Positions 45,851 through 52,983 of a stretch of 64,000 bases of DNA are shown piece by piece. A model generated the notes under the pieces. It was given only the letters and a program-made list of their open reading frames with translations, had not been told where the DNA came from and did not search any database. The position numbers and the translations under genes are program-made. The stretch is from Burkholderia sp. USMB20 (GTDB lineage: Bacteria; Pseudomonadota; Gammaproteobacteria; Burkholderiales; Burkholderiaceae): NCBI RefSeq assembly GCF_000949135.2, contig NZ_JTAN02000017.1, positions 62,001-126,000 of the forward strand, given 5' to 3'. Position 1 is the stretch's first letter. Each line of letters starts with the position of its first letter.

Positions 45851-47949
45851 CGCCCCGCGCGCCGGGCACGGCGCCCCTCGAGGATCAGCAACCCGAGCAG
45901 GTAAGGCGCGCCGATCAGCGCGGTCAGCACGCCGGCCGGCACTTCGCGCGGCGCGACGACCGTGCGGGCGGCCAGATCGGCGAGGCCGAGAATCAGCGCG
46001 CCGCATGCGGCCGCGAGCCACAGCCGCGTGCGATGCCGGCGCGCGCCGAGCATCGTCGCGACGTGCGGCGCCATCAGCCCGATGAAGCCGACCGGCCCGA
46101 CCGCCGCGACGGCCGCGCAGGCGGCGAGCGTCGCGATCGTCAGCGCGAGCGGCCGCAGCGCGGCGACCGGCAGGCCGAGCGCGGCCGCCTGGTCGTCGCC
46201 GAGCGCGAGCATGTCGAGCGGCCGCGCGAGCCATGCGAATACCGGCAGCGCCAGCACGCACCACGGCAGCAGCATCGACACCTCGCCCCAGCTGCGGCCG
46301 TAGGTGCCGCCGACGAGCCAGACGACGAAGCGCGCGGGCTGCACGCTTTGCTGCGTGATCAGCCATTGCGCGAGCGTGGTCCACAGCGCGCCGATCGCGA
46401 TGCCGGTCAGCGCGACCGCGAGCGGTGCGTAACGATGCCGGTGATTCAGCACGAGCGTGATCGCGAGCGACGCCGCACCGCCGCTCAACGCGGCCGCCGC
46501 GAGCGTCACGTGCCCCATCAGCGGCCACGTCGACAACGCGAACAGCGTGACGAGCCCCGCGCCCTGCGTGACGCCGAGCACTTCAGGGCCGGCGAGCGGG
46601 TTGCGCACGACGCTTTGCATCGCGACCCCGCTCACCGCCAGCAGCGCACCCGAGAGGAGCGCGCACAGCAGCCGCGGCATGCGCAGGTCGATCAGCATCC
46701 GCGCGACGGCATCGTGAGCCGACAGCGCGGCGGACCAGCGTGCCGGCGACAGCCATTCGGGGCCGGCCGACACGCCGACGAACACGACGAGCGCGCCGGC
46801 CACGACGACAAGCGCGGTGCGCAGCGGCCAGCCGAGCCGTTCGAGCCACCCGACCATGCGCGTCGCCCCGCCGCCGGCCGCGCGTTCGGCTTGTGCGTGC
46901 AGCACGCCCGACCACGCGGCGCCGCGCCGGATCATCGCTAGCATCAGCGGCGTGCCGACGAGCGCGATCGCGACGCCGGTCGACAGTGTCGCGTCGAGGC
47001 CCGACGCGAGCACCGCACTGTCGGTGACGAGCACGAGCGCACCGCCCGCGAGCGCCGACAGCGGCACCAGCACGCCGAGCCGCGCCGCGCGTGCGCCGCG
47101 CACCTGGCGCAGCAGGTTCGGCGCGACCAGCCCGACATACGATAGCGGGCCCGCGATGCTGACGGCCACGCTCGTGAACGCGACGGCGACGATCGTCGCC
47201 GCGAGCCGCGTCGCGTCGACACGCACGCCGGCCGCGGCCGCCGCCTCGTCACCGAGCGCGAGCGGATTCAGCGGCCGGATCACGAACGGCAGCGCCAGCA
47301 GCGGCACGACGAGCCAGCGTGCGGCGAGCGCGAGCCCGGTCGCGCCCGGCTGATAGAGACTGCCGTTGGTCCACAGCGCGGCGCCCGAGATGTTCTGCTC
47401 GAAGAACGCGAGCACGAGCGTCGACAGCGCCGCGAACAGCAGCATGCAGACGCTGCCCGCGAGCACGAGCCGCAGCGGCGTCGCGCGCCAGCCGCCGGCC
47501 GCGACGATCGCGCACGCGGCGGCGACCAGCCCGCAGACGAACAGCAGCGGCACCGATGCGGCCCCGGCGAGCGCCGGCACCAGCATCGCCGCGAGCAGGC
47601 CGAGCTGGGCGCCGCCCGTCACGCCGAGCAGGTCGGGGGACGCGAGCGGGTTGCGCGTGAGCGACTGGAACAGCGCGCCCGCGATGCCGAGGCAGCCGCC
47701 CGCGACGAGCGCGGCCGCGACGCGCGGCAGGTTGAGATCGAACAGGAACACGCCCGCGAGCGCGGCCGCGTCGCTGCCCGGCACGGCGTTCCACCACACG
47801 CGCAGGTCGGGTGCGACGCGCAGCACCGCCAGCACGGCGATCAGCGCGACGAGGCCGAGCGCAAGCGCGCCGGCGCGGCGGCCGGCTACCGCACCGTGGG
47901 CGCCCTGCCCGCTCGCGGCGAGCCGCTTGCGCATCGCGAACGTCGTCAT
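45847..47949 (-). CDS. orbD: Fused FecCD-type permease OrbD
   Basis: This 700-residue inner-membrane permease is a fusion of two FecCD domains, each with about ten helices. The first (residues about 15-345) has LPRVAAALVAGGCLGIAGALFQSLTRNPLASPDLLGVT; the second (about 360-700) has MPRLLCALLSGALLAVSGVAMQSVVRNPLAGPEVLGVT. The duplicated motifs mark both halves, as in FhuB. It forms the channel for ferric ornibactin with OrbC. Start ATG 47949 overlaps the orbC stop by four bases. This fused form makes a second permease gene unnecessary. Confidence 0.93.
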   Translation of the reverse strand: MTTFAMRKRLAASGQGAHGAVAGRRAGALALGLVALIAVLAVLRVAPDLRVWWNAVPGSDAAALAGVFLFDLNLPRVAAALVAGGCLGIAGALFQSLTRNPLASPDLLGVTGGAQLGLLAAMLVPALAGAASVPLLFVCGLVAAACAIVAAGGWRATPLRLVLAGSVCMLLFAALSTLVLAFFEQNISGAALWTNGSLYQPGATGLALAARWLVVPLLALPFVIRPLNPLALGDEAAAAAGVRVDATRLAATIVAVAFTSVAVSIAGPLSYVGLVAPNLLRQVRGARAARLGVLVPLSALAGGALVLVTDSAVLASGLDATLSTGVAIALVGTPLMLAMIRRGAAWSGVLHAQAERAAGGGATRMVGWLERLGWPLRTALVVVAGALVVFVGVSAGPEWLSPARWSAALSAHDAVARMLIDLRMPRLLCALLSGALLAVSGVAMQSVVRNPLAGPEVLGVTQGAGLVTLFALSTWPLMGHVTLAAAALSGGAASLAITLVLNHRHRYAPLAVALTGIAIGALWTTLAQWLITQQSVQPARFVVWLVGGTYGRSWGEVSMLLPWCVLALPVFAWLARPLDMLALGDDQAAALGLPVAALRPLALTIATLAACAAVAAVGPVGFIGLMAPHVATMLGARRHRTRLWLAAACGALILGLADLAARTVVAPREVPAGVLTALIGAPYLLGLLILEGRRARRAGR

Positions 47950-48797
47950 ACGGCGATATCCCGCTGGACTGTGCAATCGAACGCATCCGCCGTGCCGGAT
48001 GCCGGCGGTCCGTAGGCCGGCACGCACATCGGCGCGCCCGTCTGCGGATGCGCGAGCTTCAGCATGTCGACGCCGAACGCCGCGCGCAGCCGCGCCGGCT
48101 CCAGCATCGCGTCGGGCGAGCCCTGCGCGACGAGGCGGCCGGCGCGCATCAGCACGATCTCGTCGCTGTACGCCGCCGCCTGGTTCAGGTCGTGCAGGAC
48201 CCACACGATCGTCAGCCCGCGCGCGCGGTTCAGCGCGCGCAGCGCGTCGAGGATGTCGAGCTGGTGATGGATGTCGAGATAGGTCGTCGGCTCGTCGAGC
48301 AGCACGATCGGCGCCTGCTGCGCGAGCGCCATCGCGATCCACGCGCGCTGCCGCTCGCCGCCCGACAGCGCGCCGACGTCGCGCCCGGCGTCGCCGGCGA
48401 GGCCGCTCGTGTCGAGCGCCTCGTCGATCGCCGCATGATCGGCGCGCGACAGCCCGCGCAGGAAGCCGCCGTACGCGTAGCGCCCGTACGCGACGAGCTC
48501 GCGCACCGTCAGGCCCGACGGAATCTGGTTGAACTGCGCGAGCATCGTGAGCTCGCGCGCGAGCGCGCGACGGCGAAACGACGCGAGCGGCTTGCCGTTC
48601 ACGTCGACCTGGCCCGCACGCGCGGGCTGCAGGCCCGCGAGCGTGCGCAGCAGCGTGCTCTTGCCGCAGCCGTTCGGGCCGCACAGCGCCGTGACGCGGC
48701 CGGCCGCGATCGACAGGTCCAGCCCGTCGATCACGACATGGTCGCGATAACCCACGCTCAGCCCGCGCGCGGCCAGCGCGGCGGTACTACGCGTCAT
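47946..48797 (-). CDS. orbC: Ferric-ornibactin ABC transporter ATPase OrbC
   Basis: The 283-residue ATPase carries Walker A GPNGCGKST, Q-loop MLAQFNQIP, signature LSGGERQRAWIA, Walker B IVLLDEPTTYLD and H-loop VLHDLN, close to FhuC/FepC. It drives import through OrbD. ATG 48797 was chosen; it lies 11 bases inside the orbG end, while an upstream frame from 48881 is an artefact of orbG in another frame. Tight overlaps run from orbG through orbB. Confidence 0.94.
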   Translation of the reverse strand: MTRSTAALAARGLSVGYRDHVVIDGLDLSIAAGRVTALCGPNGCGKSTLLRTLAGLQPARAGQVDVNGKPLASFRRRALARELTMLAQFNQIPSGLTVRELVAYGRYAYGGFLRGLSRADHAAIDEALDTSGLAGDAGRDVGALSGGERQRAWIAMALAQQAPIVLLDEPTTYLDIHHQLDILDALRALNRARGLTIVWVLHDLNQAAAYSDEIVLMRAGRLVAQGSPDAMLEPARLRAAFGVDMLKLAHPQTGAPMCVPAYGPPASGTADAFDCTVQRDIAV

Positions 48798-49806
48798 CGG
48801 TCCTCCGTTCGGTCGCGCGCGGGACCGTGTAACTCTGCGCCATCGCGACGACCACCTTGCGCGGCCCCTCGAACGGGTCACGTGCGTGCGCGGTCAGCAT
48901 GTTGTCGAGCATCAGCACGTCGCCCGTCCGCCACGGGAACACGATGCGCTGGCGGTCGAGCACGCCGCGGATCTCCGCGAGCGCGTCGGCCTCCAGCGGC
49001 GCGCCGTCGCCGTAGTACACGTTGCGCGGCACGTTCTCGAGCCCGACCGCGTCGACGAGTGCTTCCTGCATGTCGTCGTCGAGCGCGGACAGGTGAAACA
49101 GGTTCGCCTGGTTGAACCACACGCGCTCGCCCGTGCGCGGATGGCGCGCGACGGCCTGGCAGCGTTCGCGCGTGCGCAGCAGCAGTTCGCCGTCGTCGTC
49201 GGTGCGCCATGCGCATTCGATCCCGCGTGCCGCGCACATCCGCTCGACCTCGGCCGGCTCCTCGGTGCCGAACGATTGCTGCCACGGCAGGTCGAGCCCC
49301 TGGCCGAAATTGCGCACGTACAGCAGCTCGCGCTGCTCGAAGCGCGCGATGAGCGCCGGATCGAGCGCGCGATAGACGGCGCGGCTGTCCGCGATCGGCG
49401 TCGCCCCGCCCTTCGGCGCCGCGAGCGCGCAATGAAACCAGATCCGCAGCGGCCACTCGCGCGTATACGACTGTTCGTTGTGCAGCGGAATCGCGCGGTG
49501 CGGCGGGTATTCGGTCGACGTGTAGACGGCGCCCTCGACCTGGCTGCGCGGCGTCGACGCGTATTCATAGCCGATCAGCGGATCGCCGAACGATGCCGCG
49601 AACCGCTGGAACGCATCGATCGACGGCACGTGAAAGCCCGTGAACAGCACACCGCCCGCCCGTTCGAGCGTGTCGGCCGCGATCGCCTGCGCGAGCGGCG
49701 CGATCTCGTCGATCGAAATGCCGTCGGCGCTGCGCGGCGACACGACGGTGGGCAGCCCCGGCTCGATACGCAGGTCGTCGAGCGTCGGCAACGAAAGCAG
49801 GGTCAT
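48787..49806 (-). CDS. orbG: TauD/TfdA-like dioxygenase OrbG (aspartate beta-hydroxylase)
   Basis: The 339-residue Fe(II)/2-oxoglutarate dioxygenase has the metal motif HNEQSY (His109, Glu111) and the distal His in MLDNMLTAHARDPFEGPR, with the arginine that binds 2-oxoglutarate. It resembles SyrP-like hydroxylases that act on aspartate bound to a peptidyl carrier. In ornibactin it would make beta-hydroxyaspartate for residue 2, acting on the Asp loaded by A2 of OrbI. Start ATG 49806. It follows orbH by 44 bases. Confidence 0.92.
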   Translation of the reverse strand: MTLLSLPTLDDLRIEPGLPTVVSPRSADGISIDEIAPLAQAIAADTLERAGGVLFTGFHVPSIDAFQRFAASFGDPLIGYEYASTPRSQVEGAVYTSTEYPPHRAIPLHNEQSYTREWPLRIWFHCALAAPKGGATPIADSRAVYRALDPALIARFEQRELLYVRNFGQGLDLPWQQSFGTEEPAEVERMCAARGIECAWRTDDDGELLLRTRERCQAVARHPRTGERVWFNQANLFHLSALDDDMQEALVDAVGLENVPRNVYYGDGAPLEADALAEIRGVLDRQRIVFPWRTGDVLMLDNMLTAHARDPFEGPRKVVVAMAQSYTVPRATERRTDDA

Positions 49807-49850
49807 GCAACGTCCTCTTCAGGTGACGCGCCGGATCGCGGCGCGGCGGG

Positions 49851-50093
49851 TCACGACGTGCGCGTCGCGCGCTCGCCGTCCATCGCGCGGCGCAGGCTTG
49901 CGGGGCGCATGTCGGTCCAGACGGTCTCGATGTGCGCGAGGCAGTCGGCTTTCGGGCCGCGCACGCCGACCTCGCGCCAGCCGGCCGGCACGGGCCGGAA
50001 CGTCGGCCAGATCGAATACTGTTCTTCGTCGTTGATGACGACCGTGTAGACGAGGTCGTCGGTATCGGCGGAAGGCGTCGTGGCTTGCGTCAT
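49851..50093 (-). CDS. orbH: MbtH-like protein OrbH
   Basis: The 80-residue protein shows the MbtH signature [11 protein letters not shown] followed by VPAGWREVG and [13 protein letters not shown]. MbtH-like proteins bind adenylation domains and help them fold and activate, so OrbH probably assists OrbI and OrbJ. It is the first gene of the operon after orbS and is read from an OrbS-type promoter. ATG 50093; the C-terminal tail after residue 68 is not conserved. Confidence 0.95.
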   Translation of the reverse strand: MTQATTPSADTDDLVYTVVINDEEQYSIWPTFRPVPAGWREVGVRGPKADCLAHIETVWTDMRPASLRRAMDGERATRTS

Positions 50094-50189
50094 GATCGAA
50101 AAAAACGGGAAGCGGTTGAAGGATGCGAAGCGGCAAGTGACCGGACCGTCGGATCGTTGGACCGTTGAATCGGCCGCTCCTGTCTTGAA

Positions 50190-50214
50190 GACGATTGGCC
50201 GGCGCGTTTTTTTA
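50190..50214 (-). promoter_or_regulatory. Predicted OrbS-dependent promoter of orbH, overlapping the orbS stop
   Basis: On the reverse strand TAAA (50214-50211), 17 bases, CGTC (50193-50190). The TAA of the -35 element is also the stop codon of orbS (50214-50212). The spacing and the flank CGGTAAAAAA match the orbI promoter. The orbH ATG is 97 bases downstream. Confidence 0.8.
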
Positions 50215-50880
50215 CCGTCGCCGCGCGCGGCCGCCGAGAAACACCGGGCACGCGACGCCGCGATGGCATGCGTCGAGGCATTCCGCGCAGTGCCGCTCCG
50301 CGTCGCGCACCATGAAATGCACGAGGGTTTGCGACACGTTCAGCGCGCGCGCCGCGGTCTGCAGCGTCTCCTCGCGCAGCCGCACCATCTCGAACGCCGC
50401 GCGGCTGCGCGCCGGCAGGTCGTCGAGCGCGGCCCATACGCGGCGCAGCGTGTCGCGCGTCAGCAGCGCGGCCTCGGGCGTCGGTTCCGGCGACGGCACG
50501 TCGAAGCCGTCGTCCTCTTCCGTGTGATAGACGTTCTCGAGGCTTTGCCGGCGGCACGCGTCGATCGACGCGTTGCGCACCATCCGCGTCACGTACGCGA
50601 CCGGCTGGCGCACGGCGTCCTGGTTCGGGAATTCGACGAGCTTCACGAACACGTCGTGCACGACGTCCTCGGCCCGGCTCGCACAACCGACGAAGCCGCG
50701 CGCGACATTGACGAGCATCGCGCGATGGGCGATCAGCACGTCGAGCAGCGCGCCCTGCGCACGCGGCTGCGCGCCGCGATGCGCCCGCGGTGCGGGACGT
50801 GACGGGAGATCCGGACAACTGCCGAGGAACGGGTTCGCCGCTGCGGCTGCCGGCCGTTCGAGCACTTCCGCCATTGCCAT
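50212..50880 (-). CDS. orbS: ECF sigma factor OrbS (iron-starvation type)
   Basis: The 222-residue sigma factor has region 2 ([55 protein letters not shown]) and region 4 ([40 protein letters not shown]). It resembles PvdS/FpvI-type sigma factors. The C-terminal tail after region 4 has [17 protein letters not shown] with four cysteines, which could bind metal and sense iron; this is inference. It has its own sigma-70-like, Fur-like promoter. Start ATG 50880 ([10 protein letters not shown]); ATG 50874 is also possible. Confidence 0.93.
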   Translation of the reverse strand: MAMAEVLERPAAAAANPFLGSCPDLPSRPAPRAHRGAQPRAQGALLDVLIAHRAMLVNVARGFVGCASRAEDVVHDVFVKLVEFPNQDAVRQPVAYVTRMVRNASIDACRRQSLENVYHTEEDDGFDVPSPEPTPEAALLTRDTLRRVWAALDDLPARSRAAFEMVRLREETLQTAARALNVSQTLVHFMVRDAERHCAECLDACHRGVACPVFLGGRARRR

Positions 50881-50911
50881 CGATCTGCTCCGTCAGATTT
50901 CGAGATAGCGC

Positions 50912-50940
50912 AATTTAACGTAAACGCAACTCATTCTCAA
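50912..50940 (-). promoter_or_regulatory. Sigma-70-like promoter of orbS with Fur-like half site
   Basis: On the reverse strand -35 TTGAGA (50940-50935), 17-bp spacer, -10 TAAATT (50917-50912). Across the -35 reads ATTGAGAATGAGTTGCG; TGAGAAT fits one arm of a Fur box, while the other arm is poor. Expression under low iron would then be relieved from Fur. The site is a suggestion only. Confidence 0.5.
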
Positions 50941-51136
50941 TACGATTACGAAATGCCCCTTCAGATCGTCAGGATTTGTCTGATTAATTGACGGGATCCG
51001 TGTTTTTGTCGGACGGGATGGCTGGCGCGGAGCGGTGGCGTGGGGAAAGCTTTCCGCGGGAAGGAATTGGCATGGCACCGTAAACGGCCCGCGGCGCCTG
51101 GTGGGGGTGGCACGGCGTCGGGAGCGCCGCAAAGAC

Positions 51137-51160
51137 GCGCCGGCATGCCGGCGCTTCTTT
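51137..51160. terminator. Palindromic hairpin between orbS region and fimbrial operon
   Basis: GCGCCGGC (51137-51144), AT, GCCGGCGC (51147-51154), followed on the forward side by TTCTTT and on the reverse side by GTCTTTG. It starts 48 bases after the fimbrial adhesin stop, so it most likely ends the fimbrial transcript on the reverse strand. Confidence 0.55.
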
Positions 51161-51201
51161 CATGGCGCGCGCGGCGCGTCCGGCCGCGCACGCAGCGCGC
51201 G

Positions 51202-52224
51202 TCAGTAGATGAACAGCCGGATCGTTGCGGTTGCATCGAACCGCCCGATCTTCGGCGGCCCGAACGATTTCAGCACCGCATCCATCCGCACGCTTTGATT
51301 CATCACGTTCGACGGAAACTGCGCGAGCGTGAACTGCTGGTTGAACGGAATCGCGTTGCCCTTGCTGTCCTCGATGCCGATCCCGAAATTGCTGCCCTTC
51401 GCCGGCACCAGCAGGCCGTTCTGCAGCGGATAGCTCGTCTCGAAATAACCGTCGACGCGCACCGCGACGTTGCACTTCTTGGACAACGACAACGAGAACG
51501 GCTTGCGCGGCACCGCGGGCAGGAACCCGTTACCCACCGCCTGCACCTGTCCGAAGTTGACGATGCCCGGTTCGGGCGTCACGAGCACGTCGACGAAGCA
51601 CGGCGTCGGCTTGAGGTTGCGCAGGCCGCTCAGGCGGTACTGGAAGCTCGTGCCGAATGCATTCAGCCCGAACTCGCCGTCGAACTGGAACACCGTATAG
51701 ATATCGCTCGGCGGCTGGACCCAGTTGCCCTTCTTGCGCACGACGACCTGGTAGTCGATGCTGATGCGGGTCTGCTCGCAACGCCTGCGATCGAAGTCTT
51801 CCCTGCTGCACGGCGGCACCGCATAGCCGGTAAACACCCCGCCGCCGCGATTGCTCGTCTTGTCGAAGTAGTCGACGCCCTTGTAGCGGATGCCGATCTC
51901 CAGCCCCCACGCGGCCGGGTTCGTGCGGTTCGGATTCGCGTAGAAATAGATGTTGTCGACGACTTTCAGGCTGTCGGCATCGCCGAGATCCTTGTAGCAA
52001 TACCCCGACGTCGTGCGGACCGGCGACACCCAGATCACGTAGCCGTCCGGCGCGTCGGTCGGATACGACGCCACGCCGCCGATCGGCTCGGTCAGCGAGG
52101 TCGCGCCGCTGTTCGTCAGGCATCGCAGCGCCCACGCCGGCTGCGCCGCCGCGACCAGCAACGCAAGCACGAGCCAGCGCAGCCATGCTGCCGGCCGTTG
52201 CCGTTCGCGCATCCCGCCGCTCAT
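51202..52224 (-). CDS. Fimbrial tip adhesin-like subunit
   Basis: The 340-residue protein has an N-terminal signal (hydrophobic WLRWLVLALLVAAAQPAWA) after a short charged leader. A long cysteine-containing domain (residues about 35-200) precedes a C-terminal pilin-like domain (VDVLVTPEPGIVNFGQVQAV to ATATIRLFIY) that ends in the donor-strand-type beta motif. This two-domain plan is that of chaperone-usher tip adhesins. The binding target is unknown. ATG 52224 overlaps the chaperone stop in ATGA. It is the last gene of the operon. Confidence 0.82.
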   Translation of the reverse strand: MSGGMRERQRPAAWLRWLVLALLVAAAQPAWALRCLTNSGATSLTEPIGGVASYPTDAPDGYVIWVSPVRTTSGYCYKDLGDADSLKVVDNIYFYANPNRTNPAAWGLEIGIRYKGVDYFDKTSNRGGGVFTGYAVPPCSREDFDRRRCEQTRISIDYQVVVRKKGNWVQPPSDIYTVFQFDGEFGLNAFGTSFQYRLSGLRNLKPTPCFVDVLVTPEPGIVNFGQVQAVGNGFLPAVPRKPFSLSLSKKCNVAVRVDGYFETSYPLQNGLLVPAKGSNFGIGIEDSKGNAIPFNQQFTLAQFPSNVMNQSVRMDAVLKSFGPPKIGRFDATATIRLFIY

Positions 52225-52967
52225 CGCTTCACGCTCTTGCACGCACCGGCATCGCACGCGTATTCGACCGCCACCTGGCCGCCGTAATCGTCGATATGCG
52301 TGACGAACAGCGTCGACGGCGTCGCGGCCTTGAACGGCACGTCGGCCGTGCTCATCGGGCTCACCATCACCGGCTCGATCGGCACCGGCGTCTTCTGCGC
52401 GCCGGCCGTCACCTCGACCACCGTCACGTGATACGGCGTCGGGTTGTCGAACACGAGCCTGTGTGCAGCCGGGTCCACCCGCAGCGTCATCGGCAGCGTC
52501 CAGTCCTCGTCGCGCGCGGGCTGCACGGCCTTCGGCCGGTAGAACAGCTTCATCTGCGTATGCAGCGCGATCTGCAGCGTGTTCGGTATATCGGACTTCG
52601 GCGGCACTTCGCGGATGTTCAGGTAGAACACCGATTCGCGATCGGCCGGCAGCGCGGCACCGGGCAGCTTCGCGATCCGCAGCACGTTGCGCTCGTTCGC
52701 CTCGATGCGCTGCAGCGGCGGCACGACCATCAGCGGCGACGCGATCTTGTTGCCCTTCGCGTCCTCGAGCCACGACTGCACGAGATACGGATACGTCGTG
52801 CTCTTGTTCGTGATCGTGACGATCGCGGCCTGTTCGCCTTCGTTGAAGATCACGCGGGTGCGGTCCGGGACGATCGCCGCGTGCGCGACACCGGCGAGCA
52901 GCGCGCTCGCCGCACTCAGCATGCACGACGCGCGTCGCAGGAAGGAAAGGGAGAAAACGTGGTTCAT
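52221..52967 (-). CDS. Periplasmic fimbrial chaperone (PapD family)
   Basis: The 248-residue protein has a signal peptide ending in AHA (about residue 30), then AIVPDRTRVIFNEGEQAAIVTITNKS and the chaperone hallmark ESVFYLNIREVPP. A second immunoglobulin-like domain follows (LFYRPKAV to VAVEYACDAGACKSVKR). Conserved Arg and Lys that anchor subunit C-termini are RTRVIF and KLFYRP. It folds and delivers subunits to the usher. The usher lies 16 bases upstream. Confidence 0.93.
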   Translation of the reverse strand: MNHVFSLSFLRRASCMLSAASALLAGVAHAAIVPDRTRVIFNEGEQAAIVTITNKSTTYPYLVQSWLEDAKGNKIASPLMVVPPLQRIEANERNVLRIAKLPGAALPADRESVFYLNIREVPPKSDIPNTLQIALHTQMKLFYRPKAVQPARDEDWTLPMTLRVDPAAHRLVFDNPTPYHVTVVEVTAGAQKTPVPIEPVMVSPMSTADVPFKAATPSTLFVTHIDDYGGQVAVEYACDAGACKSVKR

Positions 52968-52983
52968 CGCTGGATCCGTGAAA

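Noticed and set aside
50921-50946. TAAA followed near 17-18 bases by CGAT upstream of orbS, resembling an OrbS promoter
   Set aside because: The -10 reads CGAT at wrong spacing and points away from orbS; the reverse-strand sigma-70 promoter is better.
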